DNA from: CAKZLS01 sp963786305
GTDB lineage: Bacteria; Pseudomonadota; Alphaproteobacteria; Rhodospirillales; Defluviicoccaceae
Assembly (NCBI GenBank): GCA_963786305.1
Contig: CAWAYL010000020.1
Span: 1 to 64,000 of the forward strand
Direction: 5' to 3'
Length of the DNA stretch: 64,000 bases
In this document: piece after piece, positions 45,840 through 54,563 of the stretch
Numbering within the stretch: the stretch's first letter is position 1
Layout: each line of letters opens with the position of its first letter
The notes under the pieces: generated by a model
The model's input: only the letters and a program-made list of their open reading frames with translations
What the model was told of the DNA's origin: nothing
The model's database searches: none
Made by a program: the position numbers and the translations under genes

Positions 45840-46746
45840 ATGGCGCGGAGTATCCGGGTACCGTTCCTGGTGGATGTCACCTTCGTCGACGACGCCCGGT
45901 CCATCGACGCGCTCGAGAGCGACGCGCGGGTCGACCGGAATTATGGAGAGCGCGGTCCCTGGTACAACCGACTTCTCCAAAAGCAGGCTTGTGTCCGAAC
46001 TGCGCGTGGACACCGAAGTGCTGCCGGCGTTCCTTCCGCGCGACGACGCGGAGCGGGCCGAGCGCCCAGCAGGCTTTGGCCGCGCGCCTGGGACAGATCA
46101 CCGTGGACGCGCTGGCGGATGATCCGGATGTGGTGGATATCGCCCGCTGGGTCCGCGAGGGACGAGGATGACGACCCCGAGAGCGTCGGCCCGATGGTCC
46201 AGCAGTTCGCCGGGCGATTGTTCGATCCCGACTACACCGGCGACGCGACCAGCTACAAAGCCGCCAAGACGGTCGACCGGTATCTGCGGGCGAACCCGCT
46301 GTGCGGCGCCTGGCTGTCGTACACCGGGCGGGTGAGCTCGGGCTCTTCACGTGCTGTCGTCGCGGGCCGGCGGCGACACCCACGCGGTTCACGCCACCGC
46401 GATCGCGTTTCACAACATGGTGGTGGCGGTGGCGCGCATGCGGACCATTGCGCAAACCCCGGGCCGCGGCGGCCGCGCCACCGAGGCGACCATCGCCCAA
46501 CAATGCCTGGTCCCACCCGAACTCGGCGCTGAGAACCGTGTCCGAGCCCGTTCAGACGACCTACCGGCGCAATCCCCTCAGGCCCGGAGCCCTGATCGTC
46601 TACCGCCTTGCCGATGCGTTCGGCGAGCGCGCCGACATCGCCGGGACCTTCCGGAGCGGAACCTGGGCCGAATGTCCGGCCCACGGCCTGGTGCCGAACT
46701 TCTTGCGCGCGGTGTGGCGACAGGCAACGGTCGGGAGACGACCCAT
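45840..46746 (+). pseudogene. Unrecognised protein with faint P450-like C-terminus, about five frameshifts
   Basis: Starts MARSIRVPFLVDVTF four bases after the peroxidase stop. Stitching frames (shifts near 45980, 46060, 46165, 46340, 46520) gives about 300 residues: LVSELRVDTEVLPAF, QFAGRLFDPDYTGDATSY, GGDTHAVHATAIAFHNMVVA, then NPLRPGALIVYRL and FRSGTWAECPAHG. The last two recall the cytochrome P450 L-R-P-G-T strand and the F-x-x-G...C-P-G haem-thiolate loop, but the spacing is one residue off, and the protein is shorter than a normal P450. I do not recognise a family with confidence. It probably ends at the TGA overlapping the next ATG (46745). Confidence 0.4.
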
Positions 46747-48118
46747 GACCCACACCTTCAGCCAGGACCCGCTGTTTCAGCCCCTCGAATTTCGCTCGCT
46801 CACGGTCAAGAACCGCATCTTCCGGTCCAACATCTCCGGCAAGTTCGACAACGAGGACGGCAGCCTGTCCCAGACCCGCATCAACTGGGAAACGCGGTTC
46901 GCGCAAGGCGGCGTCGGCGCGGTGATCTCGTCCTACGTTCCGGTCCTGATGGAAGGCCGCATCATCGCCGGATACGCCACGATCCACGACGACCGCTTCA
47001 TCGACGACTGGGCGGTGCTCGGCGAGGCGGTGCACCGGCATGGCGCCAAGTACATCCTGCAACTCAGCCACTCCGGCCGCCAGATGGACCTTCCCGGCGT
47101 TCACAACCAGAACCGCGTCTGCCTGAGCTCCACATCAAAAAAGGAATCGCTGCACGGTTTCCTCTGCCGCGAGATGACCGAAACCGAAATCGCCCATACC
47201 ATCGACGCCTTCGCGCAAGGCGCCAGACGGGCCCGCGCCGCCGGGCTCGACGGCGTAGAGTTGCACGCCGCCAATGGCTATCTCATCACCCAATTCCTGT
47301 CGTCCGGCATCAACGACCGCCGGGATCGCTACGGCGGATCGCTGCCCAACCGGGCGCGGTTCCTGCTCGACATCATCCGCGCCATCCGCGCCGAGGTGGG
47401 CGACGATTTCCATCTCCAGGTCAAGATCAGCGCCGTCGACCACAACAACGTCATTCCCTGGGAGGGCAAGGGCAACACGCTCGACGAGTCCGTCGAGGTC
47501 TGCAAATGGTGCGAGACCGCCGGCGCCGACGCCATTCACGTCTCCATGGGCAGCCTGTTCCCTCACCCGCTCAACCCGCCCGGCGATTTCGACTTCAACA
47601 CCATCGCCGCCACCTACGACACGATGATCTACGGCGGCGTGAACACCTTTCGGAATTACCTGTTGTTCCGCTGGCATGTGCTGCGGCCGATCTTCCGCTG
47701 GCTGTGGTTCCGCATGAAGAAGCACTATCCGGTGGAGGGCGTCGGCGCCGACGCGGCCCGAGCCATCAAGGCCGCGGTTTCGCGTGCCGGTAATCTGCAC
47801 CGGCGGGTTCCAGGACGCGGGCCTGGCGCGGCGCTATCTCGACGACGGCTGGTTCGACGCCATCTCCATGGCGCGCCCGCTGGTCGCCAACCCGGATCTG
47901 CCGAAGGTCTGGGCGTCGGGACACGACCTGCCCGAAAAGCCGTGCACGTTCTGCAACAAGTGCCTGTTGAACGCGCCGAAGAACCCCATGGGCTGTTACG
48001 AGCTGGACCGCTTCGACGGCGATTGGCAGAAGATGGTGGATGCGTTGATGTGGATCTACGACACCAAGGCACACTGCGGATTCCCGATGCGCCGGCCGAC
48101 CGCGCGGCGGCCGAATAG
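46745..48118 (+). pseudogene. Old-yellow-enzyme NADH:flavin oxidoreductase, frameshift near 47780
   Basis: FMN TIM-barrel enzyme reducing enones or related substrates. MTHTFSQDPLFQPLEF starts the barrel. The catalytic and FMN segments include LQLSHSGRQ and ELHAANGYLITQFLS followed by RYGGSLPNRARF. The phosphate-binding end (VICTGGFQDAGLARRYL, DAISMARPLVANPD) reads in another register after 47780. A C-terminal CTFCNKCLLNAP segment resembles the iron-sulfur linker of long OYEs such as 2,4-dienoyl-CoA reductase, but the second flavin domain is absent. A second shift near the end is needed to use the stop at 48118. Confidence 0.82.
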
Positions 48119-48130
48119 GAGGGCCCGGAC

Positions 48131-49684
48131 ATGGCAAAAGACGCGCCGGTCACCGCGGCCCAGCACTACAAGGCATCCCGTCCCTGGCGCCGCCGCCTGA
48201 CGCTCCTCCTGGCCGGGGCATTGGCGCTGCTCACGGCCGCCGTGGTGGTGATCGGGATCTGGGCGGCCGTCAAGATCTCCGGTGAGCGGACGCCGCTCTA
48301 CGCCGATCCGCGGGAGCACTTCAAGTACGGCTCCATCGGCAGCGAGCCGGAAAGCGGCCTGCCCGTCGCCATCTGGAAAGCGTTGCCGGTCTTGTTCCCC
48401 GAGCGGTTCGACGGCCGCACGGACTATGCCGCGTTCGGCCTGCTGTACGAGACCGACGAGGACGGCGACCGGCGCGATTTGCCGATCGGCATCGCCACGC
48501 GCACGGTCCGGGGCGTCGAATTGGGGTGGCTGAACTGCGCCGTCTGCCATACCGGCGAAGTGACGCGAGCGGCGGACGGGACAACCGAGATCATTCTGGG
48601 CATGCCGGCCAACCTGTTCGACCTGTACGGCTTTATCGAGTTTCTGCTGGATATCGCCAATTCGGAGAAGCTGGCGCCGGATTCCATGCTCGCGGCCATG
48701 GAGACATCGGGAACCGATCTCGGCCCGCTCGACCGCTTGTTCTGGCGGTACCTGGTGCTGCCCCAGGTGCGCGAGGGACTGCTGGCGCAGCGCGCCGCGC
48801 TCTCGGACCTGATCGCCGGCCAGCCGGCCTGGGGGCCGGGCCGGGTGGACACCTTCAATCCCTACAAGGTTCTCCAGTTCGGCAAGACCTGGGCGGAGTT
48901 CACCGAGGGCGAGCGCATCGGCGTCAGCGATTTCCCGTCGATCTTCCTGCAGGGTCCCCGCGACGGCATGGAACTGCACTGGGACGGCAACAATGCGTCG
49001 CTGAAGGAGCGCAACCTGAGCGCCGCCATCGGCGCCGGCGTGACCCCCGAGACCGTGGACCACGTGGCCATCGAGCGTGTCGCCGAGTGGCTGATGGACC
49101 TCTCGCCGCCGCCCTCGCCCTACCGGCCCGATCCCGCGCTGGCGGAACAAGGCGCCGCCGTCTACCAGGAAGCCTGCGCCGACTGTCACGGCTATCAGAC
49201 GGACGACGGCTACGTATTCGAGGGCGAGCGCCTGGGTACCGTCGAGCCCATCGACGCCATCGGCACCGACCCGGCGCGCCTCGACAGCTACACCGCCGAA
49301 ATGCCGGTGCTGCAAACGTCGCTGTTCGCCGACTATGCCGAGCACCGGTTCCGCCACTTCCGCAAGACCGACGGCTACGCCAACATGCCGCTGGACGCGC
49401 TCTGGCTGCGCGCGCCCTATCTGCACAATGGTTCGGTGCCGACGCTCGCCGATCTTCTGGAGCTTCCGGCGGCGCGGCCGCGGACCTTCGTGCGCGGCCT
49501 CACCACGCTGGATCCCGAGCGCGGCGGTTTCACCGCCCCGCCCTGCGCACCCGGCGAACCGTTGGAAACCGGCTGGTGCTTCGACACATCGGTGAGAGGC
49601 AACGGCAATGGCGGACACCTCTACGGCGTCAGCCTCGCGCCCGACCTCAAGCGCGCCCTGCTCGCCTATCTGTTGACGTTCTGA
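48131..49684 (+). CDS. Diheme c-type cytochrome, RoxA/cytochrome c peroxidase-like
   Basis: 517 residues, uninterrupted. An N-terminal membrane anchor (about 22-46) leads to a periplasmic domain with two haem sites, CAVCH at residues 136-140 and CADCH near 350. The region LFPERFDGRTDYAAFGLLYE before the first haem and the C-terminal GGHLYGVSL resemble RoxA-type diheme oxygenases and the wider MauG/cytochrome c peroxidase superfamily. Substrate unknown. A ggaggg site precedes the ATG. Its position after the peroxidase and OYE genes suggests an electron-transfer or oxygenase role on lipid products. Confidence 0.78.
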   Translation: MAKDAPVTAAQHYKASRPWRRRLTLLLAGALALLTAAVVVIGIWAAVKISGERTPLYADPREHFKYGSIGSEPESGLPVAIWKALPVLFPERFDGRTDYAAFGLLYETDEDGDRRDLPIGIATRTVRGVELGWLNCAVCHTGEVTRAADGTTEIILGMPANLFDLYGFIEFLLDIANSEKLAPDSMLAAMETSGTDLGPLDRLFWRYLVLPQVREGLLAQRAALSDLIAGQPAWGPGRVDTFNPYKVLQFGKTWAEFTEGERIGVSDFPSIFLQGPRDGMELHWDGNNASLKERNLSAAIGAGVTPETVDHVAIERVAEWLMDLSPPPSPYRPDPALAEQGAAVYQEACADCHGYQTDDGYVFEGERLGTVEPIDAIGTDPARLDSYTAEMPVLQTSLFADYAEHRFRHFRKTDGYANMPLDALWLRAPYLHNGSVPTLADLLELPAARPRTFVRGLTTLDPERGGFTAPPCAPGEPLETGWCFDTSVRGNGNGGHLYGVSLAPDLKRALLAYLLTF

Positions 49685-49697
49685 AGGAGTTCGAGCC

Positions 49698-50117
49698 ATG
49701 ACCGCGACCTCCCTGGCCTATTCCACCGCTCCGGCCACGGACCTTTACGCCGATTTCAAGCGCGCGCTGACCGTGGCGATGGTGGCGAACGTGCTTGTCG
49801 GGCTGCTGGAGCTCCTGTTCCCCAGCTTCGTCGTCGACCTCCTGGGCCTCCCGCCGGCGCTGTCGACGGAATGGGTTCAATACGGCGGAATGTTCCTGAT
49901 CATTCTGACCGGCACGTACCTGCCGGTGCGCCTGTTCCCCGACGCCAACCGCTACCTGGCGCACTACATCATCGCGCTGCGCTTCGTCTTCGTGGTGTTC
50001 TTCCTGTTCGCCGGCGGCGGCTTTTTCTGGTTCGCCCTGTTCGACGCCGTCTTCGGCCTCTGGCTCGCCACCACCTACTGGCGCGCCTTCAAAGCCGAGA
50101 TCATGGCCAATCCTTAG
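49698..50117 (+). CDS. Small polytopic membrane protein
   Basis: 139 residues with four hydrophobic segments (about 26-48, 62-80, 88-108, 112-130). Not assigned to a family. It starts 13 bp after the diheme cytochrome with a gaagga-like site, so it ends the putative lipid-oxidation operon. Its last 20 bp (encoding EIMANP and the stop) recur downstream at about 50209-50230, showing that the 3' end has been duplicated. Confidence 0.7.
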   Translation: MTATSLAYSTAPATDLYADFKRALTVAMVANVLVGLLELLFPSFVVDLLGLPPALSTEWVQYGGMFLIILTGTYLPVRLFPDANRYLAHYIIALRFVFVVFFLFAGGGFFWFALFDAVFGLWLATTYWRAFKAEIMANP

Positions 50118-50331
50118 GAGCGTCTTCCACTCAGTTGGCATCAGCTCCGTATCCGAACCCGCAGGCGTCAATTGCGTATCATGTCCCCAGAACTCGCGGA
50201 ACCTAAATCCGAGATTATGGCCAATCCTTAGGAGGGTCTTCCAGTCCTTAGGAGGGTCTTCCAGTCAGTTGGCATCAGCTCCGTATCCGAACCCGCAGGC
50301 GTGAATTGCGTATCATGTCCCCAGAACTCGC
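50095..50331. repeat. Duplicated about 105-bp segment with a nested 19-mer
   Basis: 50095-50197 and 50209-50331 are near-identical direct copies, including the end of the membrane-protein gene, gttggcatcagctccgtatc and catgtccccagaactcgc. The second copy contains an extra tandem ccttaggagggtcttccag. The second copy leads straight into an IS1595-type transposase remnant, so the segment probably reflects the end of a mobile element. A weaker match to its start (20 of 25) is at 52650-52674. Confidence 0.8.
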
Positions 50332-51000
50332 CGGCTCCAAACTGCCGCTGACGGTGTGGTTCTGGGCCGCCTATCTGATGGCGACCCATTCCAACGGCAT
50401 CTCGGCTGTGCAACTGCAAAGCAACTCGGGCTCGGTTCCTACAAAACGGCGTGGTTGCTGTGCGCCAAACTCCGTCGGGCAATGGCCGACCCCGAACGCA
50501 ATCCGCTGGCGGGCGTGGTCGAAGTCGACGAGACCACGATCCCGTTCCGGACCAAAGAAGACCCCGTTGCCGGCGGCGGCGGCCGAAGCCAGGCGGGCAA
50601 GATGCCGGTGATCGCTGCGGTCGAAATCGTCGGCGACGGCCCGGGTCGCCTTCGCCTGGCGCCGATCGCCGACTATTCCGCCGAAAGCATCCGCGCCTTC
50701 GTCGCCACCAACATCGCTGGCGGTGCGACGCTCAAGACCGACGGATGGGCCGCCTATCCCGGCACTCCCGAGGTCGATCACGATCCCCATGTCGTCGGCA
50801 CCATGGCCGCCCACGTCGTCCTGCCGTGGACCCACCGCGTCTTCGCCAACCTCAAACGCTGGGCCTTGGGCGTCTACCATGGTCTGCGTCGCAACCATCT
50901 CCAATCCTACCTCGACGAGTTCGTCTTCCGCTTCAACCGCCGCCGCACCCGCCACGCCGCCTTCCGCTCGCTGCTCGGAATCGGAACGACCGAATCAAAA
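50314..51000 (+). pseudogene. IS1595-family transposase remnant
   Basis: The DDE catalytic part is present: LPLTVWFWAAYLMATHSNG, KQLGLGSYKTAWLL, VEVDETTI, LKTDGWAAYPGT, NLKRWALGVYHGLRRNHLQ and FRFNRRRTRHAAFRSLLGIG. The N-terminal zinc ribbon is missing, because the duplicated 105-bp segment abuts at residue LAGSKLPL. A frameshift lies near 50430 (AVQLQ to KQLGLG). It is a different subgroup from the element at 4.1 kb (GVYHG and VDETT instead of GTHHG and VDEAY). The element is dead. Confidence 0.82.
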
Positions 51001-51033
51001 CCAGTCAACCTACAAAATGTTGATTACCGGAAT

Positions 51034-51073
51034 TATCGGGATAAGCCTTATCCCGATACCGTTTTTACGGTAT
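51034..51073. repeat. Two adjacent palindromes
   Basis: tatcgggataag (51034-51045) and cttatcccgata (51047-51058) form a perfect 12-bp stem with a single-base centre. The next bases, ataccg (51056-51061) and cggtat (51068-51073), form a second 6-bp stem with a T-rich loop, overlapping the first by three bases. They follow the IS remnant and precede the 3' end of a small hypothetical gene; a bidirectional terminator or recombination site is possible. Confidence 0.6.
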
Positions 51074-51122
51074 TGATAGGCATTAGATCTTCACGCATTC
51101 ATCCGTACGAGGTTCTAAGCTT

Positions 51123-51386
51123 TCAATGCAGCTCGTCATCGGGCGGACGAACAAATACAGAGACACCTTCTTCTTCGATAGTCTGCATTACTTCGTCTAA
51201 CGCCGCTTGGTCAGTCTCAAAGAGTTCGTCCCAGACAGTCGAGGCGTCTTCCTTATCGACAACCTCAAGGCTCCAGCCTTCATTGGAACCTTCTATACGG
51301 TAGATGAGTATATCGACCTCGATGCCATCGCGTTCAAGCTTCTGGCGCAATGGCGACGCTTCAATTTTAATTTCATCGTCAATCAT
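51123..51386 (-). CDS. Small acidic hypothetical protein
   Basis: 87 residues starting MIDDEIKIEASPL, strongly acidic, predicted alpha-beta. The section GSNEGWSLEVVDKEDASTVW, followed by DELFETDQAALDEVMQTIEEEG, resembles short conserved hypothetical proteins seen in alphaproteobacteria; the function is unknown. ATG 51386 with a ggagg upstream is preferred. The frame is open to 51530, but the extra part is arginine-rich and unlike the rest. It lies between two IS remnants. Confidence 0.6.
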   Translation of the reverse strand: MIDDEIKIEASPLRQKLERDGIEVDILIYRIEGSNEGWSLEVVDKEDASTVWDELFETDQAALDEVMQTIEEEGVSVFVRPPDDELH

Positions 51387-51838
51387 CTTGCCAGCTTCCT
51401 CCGCTGTGATCTCGCTGCAAGACCGCAGCATCCTAAGCTTGCCAGAAACAGCGCTGGTCTGAAAGGGGACGGTAGGACGCCTTCTCGCGTGTAAGGACGA
51501 TTGGTCTGTACGGCGGAGCAGGGTAGCCAACTTTTTCTGAAGACCGCTTCGGGTCTACCATCGAAATTCTGCGGAGAGCGGCCTATTGGGTGGTTCTCCC
51601 TGGAGTGCAGGTGGTGCGTGCGGCGCAAGATAGTTAATCTGAGGCTGACGGGGGTGTGGCTACTTTGGGTCGGTGGCCCGATGAACCGGGCTCACCCCTT
51701 TTGAAATGCCGCCCCCGTCACCTTCATCATCCGACGGGTCGACCGGGATGGTGCCGATCGCTGCGGCGAGCGTGGCTCTGCTGGTAGACGAGACCCAGAG
51801 GATGATCCCAATGGTGTTGTCTGTCAAAGGAGCAAACG

Positions 51839-51978
51839 ATGCTTTCCCCAAATCTCGGCACCTCCACGTCGGCGTTGATATCGGCTCACGGTGCCACGCG
51901 GTCGCTATCGGCTTGTCGGATGGCCGCCTGCTGGAGGAATTTGAGATCCCCCATAGTGCGGCGGGCTTCGAGGAAGGG
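51839..51978 (+). pseudogene. IS110-family transposase fragment
   Basis: A strong ribosome-binding site (aaaggagcaaacg) precedes ATG 51839. After a register change in the cccc run at about 51847 the peptide HLHVGVDIGSRCHAVAIGLSDG and EFEIPHSAAGFEE is read, the N-terminal DEDD-domain start of IS110-type transposases (first aspartate in VDIGS). The rest of the gene is missing. The 400 bases before it (51432-51838) contain no gene; the last 180 are probably the leader of the same dead element. Confidence 0.6.
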
Positions 51979-52145
51979 GTTCTGGGGACATGTTACCGAT
52001 CTCGTTTGGGCGCATGGCAATGAAACAAAGTGGGACTTCGGATAGCGAACGTTCGCCACGAGATTGCAGGCGCTGACCCCGACAAGGGTTGCCTCCGCTT
52101 CGTCCTCAATCACTCGTAACGCCGCCGCCGCACTGTTCTTGCGAT

Positions 52146-52538
52146 CTACTCCTCGAAGCGACCCGTGGCGTCACGATCGCGCTCGTATCGTCTTGTGAGC
52201 GGGAACGGCGGCAGCCAGGACTCGCGGCGGACGGTCCAGAGTTCGTAGGTCGGCGTCAGTTGGTCGGGGGCATCCAGGGATCCGAGGTTCACTTCGATTT
52301 CGTCGGCGCTGTGCGAGAACACGGACGAGCCGCAGCGGGGACAGAAGAAGCGCCCGGCGTAGTCGCGTGTTTCGCCGTCGATGGTCACCGCATCCCGAGG
52401 GAACACCGCGGACGCGTGAAACAGGGCCCCATGATGCTTGCGGCAGTCGAGACAATGACACAGGCCGACCCGGTAGGGGCGTCCCGACGCCACGATGCGC
52501 ACATTGCCGCACAGGCAACCGCCGGTGAAACGGTCCAT
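52146..52538 (-). CDS. GFA-family protein (glutathione-dependent formaldehyde-activating enzyme fold)
   Basis: 130 residues with the zinc-binding cysteines of the family: C8 and C10 (GGCLCGNVRI), C27, C29 and C32 (CHCLDCRK), and C66 and C69 (FCPRCGSS). The archetype Gfa was proposed to speed addition of formaldehyde to glutathione, but most members are of unproven function. Standing alone, it has no alcohol dehydrogenase neighbour. Its relation to the formate locus 12 kb away is speculative. Confidence 0.88.
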   Translation of the reverse strand: MDRFTGGCLCGNVRIVASGRPYRVGLCHCLDCRKHHGALFHASAVFPRDAVTIDGETRDYAGRFFCPRCGSSVFSHSADEIEVNLGSLDAPDQLTPTYELWTVRRESWLPPFPLTRRYERDRDATGRFEE

Positions 52539-52672
52539 GCCGCGTCTCCTCCAAAATCAAGCGGTCGGAATGTTTACGAGGGGCTCCGCCGGGCGTCCAT
52601 GAAAGATGCAACGCCAACGGCCTTGCCGCCAAGCTGCTGGCGCGGCTTACAGTCCGAGATCACGGCCAAACC

Positions 52673-53351
52673 CTAAGACATCTCGGCCGGATCCCACCAT
52701 TTCGAAAGGCGTTCGGTGGCGATCCGTTCCGGAACGTCCTCACAATGGGTGACGTCATTGTACAGCACCAAGCGGGCGCTCGCCGGGTCGCTGAAGTCGA
52801 GAATGTTCAGACCGCAAGGATGCTGATCCAGCCGGTTGCGATAGCCGCGCGGGTCGAAGCCGAGCAGGCTCGCAATGAGCAGCCGGATGGTCGCCTTGTG
52901 CGAGATGATGACAACGGATTGTTCGGCGTGCCGGGCGACGATCCCGCGCAACGCCGGGAGCGCGCGGGCCAGCACGGTCAGGCCGGTTTCGCCGTTCCTC
53001 GGCGCGAAAGTCGAGGGGTCGGACTCCCAGGCGGCGAATTCCTCCGGGAAGCGGTCCCGGGCCTCCGATCGCAAGAGACCCTCCCAGTGTCCGTGATGGA
53101 TTTCCTCGAACCCGGCGGCCGGTATCGGCGTCAAGCCATGGGGATCGGCGACGATGGCCGCGGTGTCCATGGAGCGTTTCATCGGGCTCGAGTAGATCGC
53201 CGCCAGCGGTTCCGCCGCCAGTCTTTCCGCGAGGGCGCGCGCCTGCAGCCGGCCTTCGAGCGGTGAGCTCGACGCCGTCCGAACTGGCAAATCGATCCTC
53301 CGCGGCATGAACCGTAACGCCATGGCGAACCAACAAGACGCGCGTCGTCAT
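52673..53351 (-). pseudogene. Histidine phosphatase family protein (copy 1), frameshift near 53265
   Basis: Phosphoglycerate-mutase-like fold. The N-terminus with the catalytic RHG (TTRVLLVRHGVTVHAAEDRF) reads in one register, and the remainder from EGRLQARALAERLA in another. Second catalytic histidine: VVIISHKATIRLL. Ends SKWWDPAEMS. It is about 60-65% identical by eye to copy 2, which lies just upstream on the same strand, so a tandem duplication is likely. Substrate unknown (phosphosugar or phosphoprotein). Confidence 0.8.
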
Positions 53352-53565
53352 CATTCCTCACTTGCGACCCTGAACGATATCGAACACAGTCGGACCCAAT
53401 GGTCCGACGGGGCCCAACGTCGATTACCGATTGGTGGAGGCGGTGAGCCTCCGCCTGTACGCACCACCCGCTAGAGTCTGCAGTTCAGTTTGTTCTTCGA
53501 TCAGGGCATTGCTTTTTCGATCAAATCCACTGATTGTTCAAGCGAAGATATAAAACCAGCGGTCG

Positions 53566-54414
53566 TTAAACCGCTGTCATCGGCACATCATTCGGCGACG
53601 ACCGCCTTGCCGTAACCGAGGTTCGCCCGGATCGGCTACTGTGCATGGGGTTGTTTTCGGAAAATGTGAAACACCCCTCCCCCCTGGGGGCGGCATCGTG
53701 GGCGGGCACGGCACATCTAAGTTTAGGGTCGGGCCTATGCGGCGACGCGGGCGGATCCCACCACTTCGACAGGTGCGCCCCGAGCATGAGTTCGGGGACG
53801 TCCTCGTAGTGCGAGACGTCGTTGAACAGCATCAGGCGGGCGCGCACCGGGTCCTTGAAGTCGAGGATGTTCAGACAGCACGGATGCTGGTCCAGGCGGT
53901 CGCGATAGCCGCGCGTATCGAAGCCGAGCAGGCTCGAGATGAGCAACCGGATGGTCGCCTTGTGGGAAACGACGAGCACCGTCTGATCCTCGTGCTTCAC
54001 GACGATCTCCCGGATGACCGGAAGCGAGCGGGCCAGAACGTGGAGACCGGACTCTCCGCCTTCCGGAGCGAAGGTGAACGGATCGGCCTCCCAAGCCTCG
54101 TACTCCTTGGCGTGGGATATCTCCACTTCGGCCCGGGTCATGCCTTCCCATCGGCCGTGATCGATCTCGCGCAAACCGTCCATCGGCCGGGGAACCAGGT
54201 CATGGGGAGCGACCGCGAGTTCCGCCGTCTCGACCGTGCGCTTCATCGGACTGCAATACACCGCCGCCAGTTTTTCGTCCGCCAGCCGGGCGGCCAGCCC
54301 GCGCGCCTGATTGCGGCCTTCGTCGGAGAGCTCCACGTCCGTCGCGCCGGCGAAGCGGTCCTCGGCGGAAAGCGTCGTCGCGCCGTGCCGAACCAGGAAT
54401 ATTCTTGTCGTCAT
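53566..54414 (-). CDS. Histidine phosphatase family protein (copy 2) with extended tail
   Basis: 282 residues. The RHG catalytic motif is at residues 9-11, GR..QARGLAARLADEKLAAVYCSP follows, and the second histidine is in VVSHKATIRLL (about 151). Residues 1-220 align throughout with copy 1 and end KWWDPP. Residues 221-282 have no counterpart; they are proline- and arginine-rich, and part is encoded by a dispersed repeat (53647-53690). The original stop has evidently been lost and the tail is probably not functional. Confidence 0.85.
   Translation of the reverse strand: MTTRIFLVRHGATTLSAEDRFAGATDVELSDEGRNQARGLAARLADEKLAAVYCSPMKRTVETAELAVAPHDLVPRPMDGLREIDHGRWEGMTRAEVEISHAKEYEAWEADPFTFAPEGGESGLHVLARSLPVIREIVVKHEDQTVLVVSHKATIRLLISSLLGFDTRGYRDRLDQHPCCLNILDFKDPVRARLMLFNDVSHYEDVPELMLGAHLSKWWDPPASPHRPDPKLRCAVPAHDAAPRGEGCFTFSENNPMHSSRSGRTSVTARRSSPNDVPMTAV
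53647..53690. repeat. Dispersed repeat within the histidine phosphatase tail
   Basis: Shares ggggttgttttcggaaaa and cccctcccccctgggg, in the same order and spacing, with 5289-5332 in the penicillin acylase leader. It lies in the 3' part of the copy 2 phosphatase gene, encoding about GEGCFTFSENNP of its tail. Probably a fragment of a non-autonomous element. Confidence 0.6.
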
Positions 54415-54563
54415 GTCGACCTACTCCGAGAAAATTGGCGAACGGGACCGGGGAACCGCCTGTCCGGTCCCGGCTTGGCGAGCGGAGACCGGCCAGCACC
54501 CCTGACGATCGCATGGTAAGCAGTCGTCGCCGTCGATGCCAGCCCGTCGACGCTGGAGACCTC

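Noticed and set aside
50095..50331. CRISPR-like direct repeats
   Set aside because: Only two long copies plus one nested 19-mer, no regular spacers and no cas genes; it is a segmental duplication.
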